A stretch of 13,884 nucleotides of DNA, taken from NCBI GenBank assembly GCA_020048595.1, contig JAIFMH010000011.1, positions 1 to 13,884 of the forward strand. The letters are read 5' to 3'. Position 1 is the first letter of the stretch, and every line of letters begins with the position of its first letter. The translations under genes were made by a program, and so were the position numbers. Shown one piece after another: positions 6,817 through 13,420 of the stretch. The notes under the pieces were generated by a model. It saw nothing but the letters and a program-made list of their open reading frames with translations. It was not told the origin of the DNA and did no database searches. This stretch comes from Bacteroidota bacterium (GTDB lineage: Bacteria; Bacteroidota; Bacteroidia; Bacteroidales; UBA4417).

Positions 6817-8268
6817 ATGAAAACTGCAAAGTGTGCTTCGATTATTTTATGGATTATGTTTTTTGTTCTACCTGTTAATCTGCTTGCCCAGGTTAAAGAA
6901 ATCCCGATTACTTCCTCATCCAAAGAAGCATTAGATTTCTTTTTAATGGGGAGAGATAAGTCTGAAAATTTTGAAACTGCCGCTGCAGCCGAACTTTTTG
7001 ATAAAGCAATCCAAAAAGATCCGGAATTCGCAATGGCTTACCTTCTTAGGTCATTTTCAGGTGGAGGCTATAATGTTTACAGGCAAAATCTGGATAAGGC
7101 AATCAGTCTGGCCGGCAAAGTTTCGGAGGGAGAAAAATTAACTATAAAGTACGCCCAGGCATCTGCAGATGGCAAAGGGCAGGAGCAAAAAGAAATTCTC
7201 GACCAGTTGTTAAAGCTATTTCCATCCGATAAAAGAGTTCAGGAAACAGCAGGTGCATACTATTACTCTATCAATGATTATAAAAATGCACTTGTTCACT
7301 ATTCCAGGTCAACCGAACTTGATCCAAAATACGCATCGGCTTATAATATGATCGGGTATACCCAATCGGCTTTAAACAACTTTAAGGAAGCAGAAAAGGC
7401 GTTTCAAACCTATACAAAATTAACGCCTAATAGCCCTAATGGGTATGACTCATATGCTGAACTTCTCTTAAAAATGGGGAAATACGATGAATCTATTGCA
7501 CAGTATAAAAAAGCGCTGGAAATAAATCCTGCATTTTCATTTTCTATCGCCGGTATTGGGAACAATTATATTTTCAAAGGTGATTATGCAACAGCGCGAA
7601 AATATTACCAGGAATATTTTGACAAAGCCTCTACAATAAATAATAAATTCGGTGCGCTGTTTTTAAAAGCAACATCCTATGTATATGAAGGTAAAATTGC
7701 AGATGCAATAAAGGCTTTTGATGAATATAGTGCCCTGGCAGAAAAAGAGAACCTGGCTCCAAACGTAATATGGTCGTATGCATACCAGGGATTTATACTT
7801 TGCGAGAATGGAAATCCTACAGAAGGCATAAAAAAATATGAGAAAGCATTTGATTTAATCAGTAAATCAAACTTCCCGGAATCCGATAAGGAAAATCTTG
7901 AGATGAATGCCATGTTTTGGCGTTTATATTATCTCACTGTAAATAATGAACTGGATAAAGCATCAGCTGAAGCAGAGAAATGCAAACAAAAAGTTGCGGA
8001 CAGAAAGAATCCGGGTGAAGAAATGGCTTTAGGCCTCTTTATCGGATTTTTAGAATTTAAGAAAGGAAATTACGATAAAGCCATACAGCATTTTGCAAAG
8101 GCTGACCAGGAAGATCCTGTTAATTTGTATTATACCGGGCTTGCGCTTTCTAAAAAAGGAGACAAACAAGGCGCATCAAAACAATTTGAAAAGATATCTA
8201 AAAACAATATTAACAGCATGAGCCTTGCGCTGGTCAGGAAACGTGCCATGGACGAATTAAAGAAATAA
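6817..8268 (+). CDS. Exported tetratricopeptide-repeat (TPR) protein
   Basis: The ATG at 6817 is chosen because AGGAGG lies six bases before it; an in-frame TTG at 6811 would touch that site and cannot be used. The 483-residue protein has a signal peptide (cut likely after LLAQ, residue 25) and is otherwise helical TPR repeats. Clear repeats include about 173-206 (SAYNMIGYTQSALNNFKEAE...), 207-240 (GYDSYAELLLKMGKYDESI...), 241-274 and 285-306. Weaker units lie near 55-80, 140-172, 318-350 and 404-462 (FLEFKKGNYDKAIQHF). No catalytic or DNA-binding domain is fused to it. Such proteins are periplasmic or outer-membrane-facing scaffolds; partners cannot be named. It is a single-gene unit that converges with the oxidoreductase at 8318, with only 49 bases between stops and no obvious terminator. 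Confidence 0.9.
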   Translation: MKTAKCASIILWIMFFVLPVNLLAQVKEIPITSSSKEALDFFLMGRDKSENFETAAAAELFDKAIQKDPEFAMAYLLRSFSGGGYNVYRQNLDKAISLAGKVSEGEKLTIKYAQASADGKGQEQKEILDQLLKLFPSDKRVQETAGAYYYSINDYKNALVHYSRSTELDPKYASAYNMIGYTQSALNNFKEAEKAFQTYTKLTPNSPNGYDSYAELLLKMGKYDESIAQYKKALEINPAFSFSIAGIGNNYIFKGDYATARKYYQEYFDKASTINNKFGALFLKATSYVYEGKIADAIKAFDEYSALAEKENLAPNVIWSYAYQGFILCENGNPTEGIKKYEKAFDLISKSNFPESDKENLEMNAMFWRLYYLTVNNELDKASAEAEKCKQKVADRKNPGEEMALGLFIGFLEFKKGNYDKAIQHFAKADQEDPVNLYYTGLALSKKGDKQGASKQFEKISKNNINSMSLALVRKRAMDELKK

Positions 8269-8317
8269 AAAACAACGATTGTAAGACTCCTGGCTTCTGC
8301 ATATCAGGGTTGCTGGT

Positions 8318-9340
8318 CTAACTGTTTACTATCGGCAATACCCGTTTCCCGATCAGTTCAATAGCCTGCATAAGTTGTTTATGTGACAGACCTGCATTAT
8401 CCATCTGGAAAGTAAATCGCGAAATCCCTCCGAGCGCTTTGCTATGCCTGAGAATCTTCTCTGCTACTTCCTCAGGGCTGCCAATAACCAGGGCACCTGC
8501 AGGTCCGGTTTGGGCATTAAAATGTGAGCGGGTAACCGGAGGCCAGCCACGTTCTTTGCCAATTCGTGTGAAGGTTTCAGCATACCCCGGGTAGTAGGCT
8601 TCCATGGCTTCTTCAGTAGTGTTTGCCACATAGCCAAGTGAGTGTAATCCTACTTTTAGTATTTCCGGTGAATGCCCGGCTTCTATGCCAGCCGTGCGGT
8701 ACAGGTCAACCAGGCGCCTGAAACGCTGCGTTTCACCACCAATAACGGCAACCATAAGCGGCAGGCCAAGTTGTCCGGCTCGAACAAATGAAGCGGGTGT
8801 ACCACCAACCCCCAGCCAGATTGGCAATTGAGCTTGAAATGGCCTGGGATAAACAGCCTGATTTTTCAATGCCGGACGAAATTCGCCCGACCAGTTCACT
8901 ACTTCATTTTCCCTTATTTTTAACAAGAGATCCAGCTTTTCAGCGAAAAGTTCATCATAATCCTGAAGATTTAAACCAAACAGCGGAAAGGATTCGGTAA
9001 ATGAGCCACGGCCTACAACCATTTCAGCACGTCCCTGCGAAATCAGATCCAGGGTCGCGAAGTTTTGAAATACCCGAACCGGATCAGCCGCACTTAATAC
9101 GGTAACCGCACTGCTTAACTGAATCCGTTTTGTCCGGCCTGCGGCAGCTGCCAGAATAATGGTGGGTGCCGAATCCAGAAACTCTTTGCGGTAGTGCTCG
9201 CCAATCCCGAAAACATCAAGGCCAGCCTGATCAGCAAATTCCATTCGTTCGAGCAATTCATTCAATGCTATGGCACTGCCATTCCCGATACCTGTATTAT
9301 TCAAGGGTGCAGCAGCAAAACTATCTATTCCTATTTCCAT
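8318..9340 (-). CDS. LLM-class (luciferase-like) flavin-dependent oxidoreductase
   Basis: The 340-residue cytosolic protein has the size and sequence of the bacterial-luciferase-like TIM-barrel family. N-terminal MEIGIDSFA is strand 1. FADQAGLDVFGIGEHYRKEF (35-54) carries the family GEHH-like motif, here GEHY. SSAVTVLSAADPVRVFQNFATLDLISQGRAEMVVGRGSF (76-114) is the hallmark block with the non-prolyl cis-peptide and D.iS.GR..... PIWLGVGGTPAS (173-184) is the flavin-phosphate loop, and GSPEEVAEKI (about 288-297) the late helix. These enzymes use reduced FMN (or F420 in other lineages) to oxidise or reduce small organic substrates; the substrate is not predictable here. It is a single gene with no partner reductase nearby. 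A weak minus-strand promoter-like TAGTTTTA lies at 9383-9376. Confidence 0.92.
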   Translation of the reverse strand: MEIGIDSFAAAPLNNTGIGNGSAIALNELLERMEFADQAGLDVFGIGEHYRKEFLDSAPTIILAAAAGRTKRIQLSSAVTVLSAADPVRVFQNFATLDLISQGRAEMVVGRGSFTESFPLFGLNLQDYDELFAEKLDLLLKIRENEVVNWSGEFRPALKNQAVYPRPFQAQLPIWLGVGGTPASFVRAGQLGLPLMVAVIGGETQRFRRLVDLYRTAGIEAGHSPEILKVGLHSLGYVANTTEEAMEAYYPGYAETFTRIGKERGWPPVTRSHFNAQTGPAGALVIGSPEEVAEKILRHSKALGGISRFTFQMDNAGLSHKQLMQAIELIGKRVLPIVNS

Positions 9341-9443
9341 TTACCGTTTGTTTTTTTTGATGAGGGTCGATAGTATAAAACTAACCATGGCAGGAAAAGG
9401 TTCAGAAATAGCTGGAAACGTTTCATTATAAATGAATTTAAAA

Positions 9444-9911
9444 TTATAAGATTGAGCCTGATCCTAATCCTAATTGCTTTCTTATAGTAGCTAGTTCATT
9501 CATAGCAGATTCGAGAGAATCGTTTTTATTGATTTCCATAATTTCATGATTATCAGAATCATAGAGGGCTATTCTAAAATCTCTGTTTACTGTATCTGTA
9601 GAGCGGTTGCTCCTGCTGAAAACTGTCCAGGTCACAGTCAATTCTTTCATCCCGAATTTCATCTCAGGGTCGATCCCGATCCATTTCCCTGTTGGTATAA
9701 AGCCAAACAGGTTGTTCGAAAATTTTATTCTCCTTTTATCAAAATCAATAATTGTACTTGTCGACGAAAAGCCAACAAAGGCTCCCAGTATAACCAGGAT
9801 TAGCCCGGCTGGATCTGAATAGGTTGCTATTAATCCGGCAGCAAATAGGATGTAGCCGGCGAATGATCCTGACGGGCCAAATGATTTATCAAGCTTGTTT
9901 TTATGTATCAT
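9444..9911 (-). CDS. Small membrane protein with two N-terminal helices and a cytosolic domain, unknown function
   Basis: No named family was recognised. The 155-residue protein has two close hydrophobic segments (about 16-31 and 34-50) and then a soluble part. IIDFDKRRIKFSNNLFGFIPTGKWIGI (54-80) resembles the strand-rich start of membrane-tethered PH-like domains, and a C-terminal helix (ESAMNELATIRKQLGL, 134-149) follows. It is the second gene of a pair: the upstream NTF2-like gene stops 11 bases before this ATG, so the two are very likely co-transcribed. The last six codons overlap a short direct repeat of the word ATCCTA, giving the tail GSGSIL. The PH-like suggestion rests on pattern only. 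Confidence 0.7.
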   Translation of the reverse strand: MIHKNKLDKSFGPSGSFAGYILFAAGLIATYSDPAGLILVILGAFVGFSSTSTIIDFDKRRIKFSNNLFGFIPTGKWIGIDPEMKFGMKELTVTWTVFSRSNRSTDTVNRDFRIALYDSDNHEIMEINKNDSLESAMNELATIRKQLGLGSGSIL

Positions 9912-9922
9912 TGGGATCGGTT

Positions 9923-10321
9923 TCAGAACAAACCATTTTCATTTATCATTTCATCCAAAGGTGCCTGCGCAAGATCCCATAATTCAACAATTTTATCATC
10001 GTCGAAACGGAAGAAATGCACAAGGGCAATGCCAGGTTCTCCAGGACCAATGGTAACTTTGGAATAAACAGCTACCCTGTTTTCTTCAGCAATTGCAAAC
10101 CTGATTTCCAGTTCCTTGCCAGGCAAATTAACAGCACTTTCAATCATAGCCTCTTTCAGCGAGTTGGCATCACCTTTAAAATACATGTTGTGATGACGGA
10201 ATTCCGCGCCTACATATAAATAAAAAGCTTCGTTAACGCTTCCGATAGCTGTAAGCTGCAAAAAATGGATGGCAGCAGCCTTAATATTGTTATTTGAATC
10301 GTCCATCTTCACTAATGTCAT
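9923..10321 (-). CDS. NTF2-like / SnoaL-like protein
   Basis: The 132-residue protein fits the NTF2-like cone fold in order and length. An N-terminal helix carries KAAAIHFLQLTAIGSVNEAFYLYV (14-37), then the active-site-facing EFRHHNMYFKGDANSLKEAM (40-59), three long strands (about 70-108) and a final VELWDLAQAP (112-121). Such proteins bind or isomerise small molecules, or only use the pocket for binding; the pair His43-His44 lies where members often place a functional His, but no reaction can be assigned. A start at Met6 (10306) is an alternative. It is the first gene of a pair with the membrane protein at 9444 (11-base gap). No promoter box was clear. Confidence 0.85.
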   Translation of the reverse strand: MTLVKMDDSNNNIKAAAIHFLQLTAIGSVNEAFYLYVGAEFRHHNMYFKGDANSLKEAMIESAVNLPGKELEIRFAIAEENRVAVYSKVTIGPGEPGIALVHFFRFDDDKIVELWDLAQAPLDEMINENGLF

Positions 10322-10388
10322 TGATTTTGAATTGATTAAAAATACATTATTCCAAGTAACTGATCAGTCTGCTTAAAAACTATTTTAT

Positions 10389-10496
10389 CCACAGATCACG
10401 CAGATTACACAGATTTTAAATTGCTTTCAGCAGTTTTTAAATGAAATTTGAGCTAAATAGTACACATTTATCTGTAAAATTTTATAAAATCTGTGG
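10389..10496. repeat. Small inverted repeat built from CACAGAT words
   Basis: CCACAGAT (10389-10396) and ATCTGTGG (10489-10496) are inverted ends. Inside the left end the word repeats with a 9-base step (ACGCAGATT, ACACAGATT), and the right half holds another ATCTGTAAAAT. The interior is AT-rich and has no gene. It resembles the non-autonomous CCACAGATT-type interspersed repeats I recall from Bacteroidota spacers. It lies between the NTF2-like gene and the 3' end of the Gfo/Idh/MocA gene. Confidence 0.55.
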
Positions 10497-10538
10497 CATA
10501 TATTTGTTTGTCAATACTTTAATTAAACTGATTAGTTA

Positions 10539-11693
10539 CTACTTCAAATATATGGTCTTGCCACTTTTGGCAGATTGCACAGCGCTGTCCAGAATTTCCA
10601 TCGCAACCACATTTAAACTCAGTGACGAAGGATCATTCGGCGCAAGTTTAATTTTACCCCTGACTACCGAAGCAAAGAAAGAAAACGGATTTTGCGCAAT
10701 TGCTTTTTCATTTCCTATCGTAAGCAATTGCTCCTGCGCCTGCTCACTTGTCCTGACTTTCATATGCACATTATCCGACGTAATAATATATCCTGTTTGG
10801 CCATAAATCTCCATATCTTTTCTGCTCACAGGCCAGTTCCATGAGGCCTGGATAATTCCCTGCATTTTGGGGTATGTAACAATAATGGTTGCTTCGTCGT
10901 CAACTTTTGGGTAGATATCCGGTTTTATCTGCTGGGTAATTGCTGTAACTGAAACAGGCCTTTCTCCATTCATAAAATAGCTGATCAGATCGGCTCCATA
11001 GCAGCCAAAATCGATAATTGCACCACCGCCATTTAAATCCGGATCAGTGAGCCAATTTGTAAATTCCTTGCTGCATCCAATTTCAATCGGACCTTTATGC
11101 CCATCGTGAACCACTATTTTTCGCGGTTCGCCAATCATTTTCTCTTCAATGGTTTTAGTATAAGCATCCTTTGTAACAGGGTACCAGGTTGTTTCGTAGT
11201 TGGTGATTATTTCTATTCCCCATTTCTGAGCAAGATCGTTCATTTCCTTAGCCTGAGCAAAATTGATAGCCAGGGGTTTTTCGACCATTACATGTATTTT
11301 TTGCGGGGCACAAATGCGTACAACATTTATATGGTCGCTGATGGATGAAAATGCTGAAACAGCTTCCGGTTTTGCTTTTTCTATTAGTTCCCCGATATTG
11401 CTGTAAATGTTCTTCCTGTCGAGATGATACTGGTTAACATATCGGGTAACAAGGGCTGTGTCGGATTCAGCAATTCCCACTATTTCAATATCCGGATTTG
11501 TGCTGTTTTGAAATACGGCATGAACATGGTCGTGGGATAAACCGATGATTCCAAGGCGTAAAGGATTGTTTCTGACAGATTCGTCAATTGCCTGAGCTTT
11601 AAGGGAAATACTAATCATAAGTAATAGGAGGTCTATTATGACGATTTTCCATCTGAAGAAGTTCAGGATCGGATTTTTGTACTCTGAATTCAT
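10539..11693 (-). CDS. Exported Gfo/Idh/MocA-family oxidoreductase
   Basis: The 384-residue product has an N-terminal hydrophobic signal (about residues 15-33, ending SLKAQA), then a Rossmann domain starting LRLGIIGLSHDHVHAVF (45-61), where the usual GxGxxG is GIIGLSHDH. The family hallmark EKP is at 138-140 (VMVEKPLAI), with Lys139 the catalytic lysine. The substrate-binding half includes NGGGAIIDFGCYGADL (221-236), which matches the G...D.G.Y...L block. These enzymes oxidise or reduce sugars and cyclitols with bound NAD(P). A signal peptide fits the secreted subgroup that carries its cofactor through export. I placed the start at 11693; an upstream in-frame ATG at 11741 would give an implausibly long 44-residue stretch before the hydrophobic core. 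It is a single-gene unit. The substrate is unknown, and no sugar-degradation genes are nearby. Confidence 0.9.
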   Translation of the reverse strand: MNSEYKNPILNFFRWKIVIIDLLLLMISISLKAQAIDESVRNNPLRLGIIGLSHDHVHAVFQNSTNPDIEIVGIAESDTALVTRYVNQYHLDRKNIYSNIGELIEKAKPEAVSAFSSISDHINVVRICAPQKIHVMVEKPLAINFAQAKEMNDLAQKWGIEIITNYETTWYPVTKDAYTKTIEEKMIGEPRKIVVHDGHKGPIEIGCSKEFTNWLTDPDLNGGGAIIDFGCYGADLISYFMNGERPVSVTAITQQIKPDIYPKVDDEATIIVTYPKMQGIIQASWNWPVSRKDMEIYGQTGYIITSDNVHMKVRTSEQAQEQLLTIGNEKAIAQNPFSFFASVVRGKIKLAPNDPSSLSLNVVAMEILDSAVQSAKSGKTIYLK

Positions 11694-11816
11694 ACGTATC
11701 AGCTTTATCTCATGTTTTATCTTAACAATGTTTATATTCACATAAAATTGTCAATCCGGCTGGAGTATGACCAATACAGGCAGAATCAGAGTTATGAAAA
11801 GGAATTAAAAAGCTAC

Positions 11817-12371
11817 TCAGTGTTTTTCAACCACTTCGTGCGAGTGCATTATCTTATCGGTATAAGCCAAAAGGACTGCTGAAATTAAAAATACAATGTG
11901 AATAACGATTTGCAAAACCGCATCCTGAAGGGGGATATTATGAATATCTATAAATGTCTTTAACAGATGCACTCCCGAAATACTTACAAGTGAAATGATA
12001 AGTTTAATTTTTAAAGTACTTGCATTTATTTTAGTTAACCAGTCAGGTTTATCAACATGACTTTCAAACTCAATTTTGCTTACAAAAGTCCAGTAACCGC
12101 CAATAAAAACAACTACCAACAGGTTAATAACCATTGATATATCTATTAGTCCTAAAACGGAGAGCATGATGGTATTTTCAGTCAAAGTTGAGAAATCTGT
12201 AATCAGATGCCATAATTCCTTCATAAATTTTATGGCATATATAACCGAAGCAACAATAAGCCCCAGGTATACCGGCATTTGCAACCAGCGACTGAAAAAG
12301 ATAAATTGCTCTAATTTCTTCTCAAACTTTACCATATTCGATTTTCTGGATTTAGGATTAGGATTTTGCAT
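11817..12371 (-). CDS. YqhA/UPF0114-family membrane protein
   Basis: The 184-residue protein matches the YqhA/UPF0114 (TIGR00645) family from Met13 on. FFSRWLQMPVYLGLIVASVIYAIKF (25-49) is the first helix with the typical SRWL..P.YLGL opening. LSVLGLIDISMVINLLVVVFIGGYWTFVSKI (70-100) is the second with LIDI...GY..FVS. KPDWLTKINASTLKIKLIISLVSISGVHLLKTFI (108-141) is the conserved loop and third helix, and the fourth spans about 150-170 and ends AYTDKI. The role of the family is unknown. The first 12 residues (MQNPNPKSRKSN) are encoded by an ATCCTA-type direct repeat and are not family-like, so the true start may be 12335. A minus-strand TATCTTTA (12440-12433) may be the -7 box, one mismatch from consensus. 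Confidence 0.88.
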   Translation of the reverse strand: MQNPNPKSRKSNMVKFEKKLEQFIFFSRWLQMPVYLGLIVASVIYAIKFMKELWHLITDFSTLTENTIMLSVLGLIDISMVINLLVVVFIGGYWTFVSKIEFESHVDKPDWLTKINASTLKIKLIISLVSISGVHLLKTFIDIHNIPLQDAVLQIVIHIVFLISAVLLAYTDKIMHSHEVVEKH

Positions 12372-12639
12372 TTAATAATAACTAACACTGCACATTAAGT
12401 ATTGTTCTTCGTGTTGAATTTTTTAACAGGTATAAAGATAATAATATAAAAAGGAATCTGACATCAAACTGGCAGGATATTATTTTGATGTGCTAAGCTA
12501 TATTAGCGTCTGAAGAAAAATTTCTATATTGATATTGATTTTGTTCTTTTGTCATGACACAAAAACCAACTTAGCGAAGCGATCTCATGAGCTCCTTTTA
12601 AAATAAGCAATGGGCGAATAAAAGGTCTAGGCTTAATAT

Positions 12640-12786
12640 AAATTTTACACAGATGTACGCCTCGGTAAAGGCTCGCAAAACAAGGCTTGAGAACTCGGGA
12701 ACCTCATTCTGACAGCACGTGAAGCTGGTGTTTTGCTACACACGTTCCCACGCATTTTACCTTCGTCAACATCTGTTGTAAAATTT
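12640..12786 (+). ncRNA. Candidate structured RNA or folded ssDNA, left copy (two stems plus pseudoknot)
   Basis: Pairing seen directly. Stem 1 is 12640-12656 with 12769-12786 (17 bp, one bulged T). Stem 2 is GGTAAA 12664-12669 with TTTACC 12756-12761. Helix A is GCAAAACA 12675-12682 with TGTTTTGC 12729-12736. Helix B is GGGAAC 12697-12702 with GTTCCC 12744-12749. A and B cross, giving an H-type pseudoknot with linker TACACAC between A' and B'. The same design recurs in the right copy with different but still complementary bases. Whether it is transcribed, and which strand acts, cannot be told. Confidence 0.6.
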
Positions 12787-12890
12787 CTATAAGGCCGGTC
12801 CCTACACCCGGATATTTTTGCTATGTTCAAAATCCCGGCTCCAGAATGCTGCCCAAAAGCATAAATTTCCGTAGAAAGGACCGGCATAAG

Positions 12891-13038
12891 AAAAATGCGT
12901 TAGCGGTTCTTGACGGAGGTATGTGCGGATGGCACGTGTGTAGCAATACACAGCAACGACAAATGCTTTGTTATGTGCCATTTTTCATGCCTTGTATTGC
13001 GAGAAAATACCTCTGGCTTAGAAACGCATCGTATTTTT
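12891..13038 (-). ncRNA. Candidate structured RNA or folded ssDNA, right copy (two stems plus pseudoknot)
   Basis: Read on the minus strand this copy repeats the left design. Stem 1 pairs 13038-13020 with 12910-12891 (imperfect). Stem 2 is ATACCTC/GAGGTAT (13007-13013 with 12916-12922, plus-strand positions). Helix A is GCAATACA (13000-12993) with TGTATTGC (12950-12943). Helix B is TGGCAC (12980-12975) with GTGCCA (12935-12930). The A' to B' linker is again TACACAC, seven bases. Against the left copy, helix A has swapped an A:T for a T:A pair and helix B has changed in several positions on both strands. Confidence 0.6.
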
Positions 13039-13100
13039 ATTAAGCCTTGATCTTTTCTTTGTTACTTTACTTTTGCATCAAGGCAAAAGAAAGTAAAACT

Positions 13101-13420
13101 AACCTATTTATTTACCATGCTTTTTTCTTTTGACCTGTCCTTTCGTCTTGACTCAAAAAACTATGAGAAAAAATGTACCATACAATATTTAGATGCATTC
13201 AAGTTCCAGCACATCAAAATAATATGTAGCCATCAAACTTGCAATACTTTACAGGATACTTTTTCGTGCTATTCAAATTTCCAAGAATAGGTTAACAATC
13301 ATTAATGGCCTTTTCATCGATCAGCTTAAAACCTGTGCCGGATTTTTAAAAACTGCAAAAATGAACAAACTTTCATTTCATACTTTTACATTATCTTTCC
13401 ATTTTTAAAATTCAACGTCT
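13101..13420. other. Spacer upstream of the EamA gene
   Basis: There is no gene. A degraded copy of the repeat-element hairpin word (TTTCGTCTTGACTCAAAA) lies at 13141-13158. A possible promoter of the EamA gene is TATCTTTC at 13392-13399, one base from TAnnTTTG, 21 bases before the ATG. The rest is AT-rich and shows nothing I can name. Confidence 0.4.

Larger units (their letters stand above)
12541..13100. mobile_element. Non-coding composite repeat element (large interrupted palindrome with flanking hairpins)
   Basis: No protein-like gene is present across this stretch. The core 12630-13046 is an interrupted inverted repeat: GGCTTAATAnAAAT at the left end returns as its reverse complement at the right end, and the arms share blocks CTCGCAAnACAAGGCnTGA, TTGCTACACACGT and GCCGGTCC in the same order. 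The core is framed by two related hairpins, TTTTGTC/GACACAAAA near 12547-12565 and CTTTTGC/GCAAAAG at 13070-13089 with outer pairing (GTTACTTT/AAAGTAAAAC). A third partial copy of the hairpin word lies at 13142-13157. This composite form (structured units in opposite directions plus hairpin ends, no transposase) is what one expects of a non-autonomous interspersed element. Two frames inside (12645-12887 minus and 12846-13043 plus) follow the palindrome and are not taken as genes. Confidence 0.75.

Noticed and set aside
10441..10806. 121-codon plus-strand frame over the 3' end of the Gfo/Idh/MocA gene
   Set aside because: It overlaps the CACAGAT repeat and the conserved C-terminus of the oxidoreductase; it is a shadow frame.
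12736..12747. GCTACACACGT, similar to the conserved 16S rRNA word GGCTACACACGTGC
   Set aside because: No flanking 16S similarity on either side in either copy; the word falls on the A'-linker-B' part of the pseudoknot, so the likeness is chance.
12786..12830. Resemblance of the GCCGGTCCC...CCCGGATA stretch to part of a twister ribozyme
   Set aside because: From memory the twister core also needs a CAAGC-like loop and the partner GCC and GGGGC strands; these are not found here, and the right arm does not keep the stretch.
12645..12887. 80-codon minus-strand frame inside the palindromic element
   Set aside because: It follows the repeat, crosses stem, loop and centre alike, has no RBS and no protein-like pattern. 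The structure explains the sequence conservation better.
12846..13043. 65-codon plus-strand frame inside the right arm
   Set aside because: Cys- and Lys-rich composition and repeat origin make it a by-product of the structured element.
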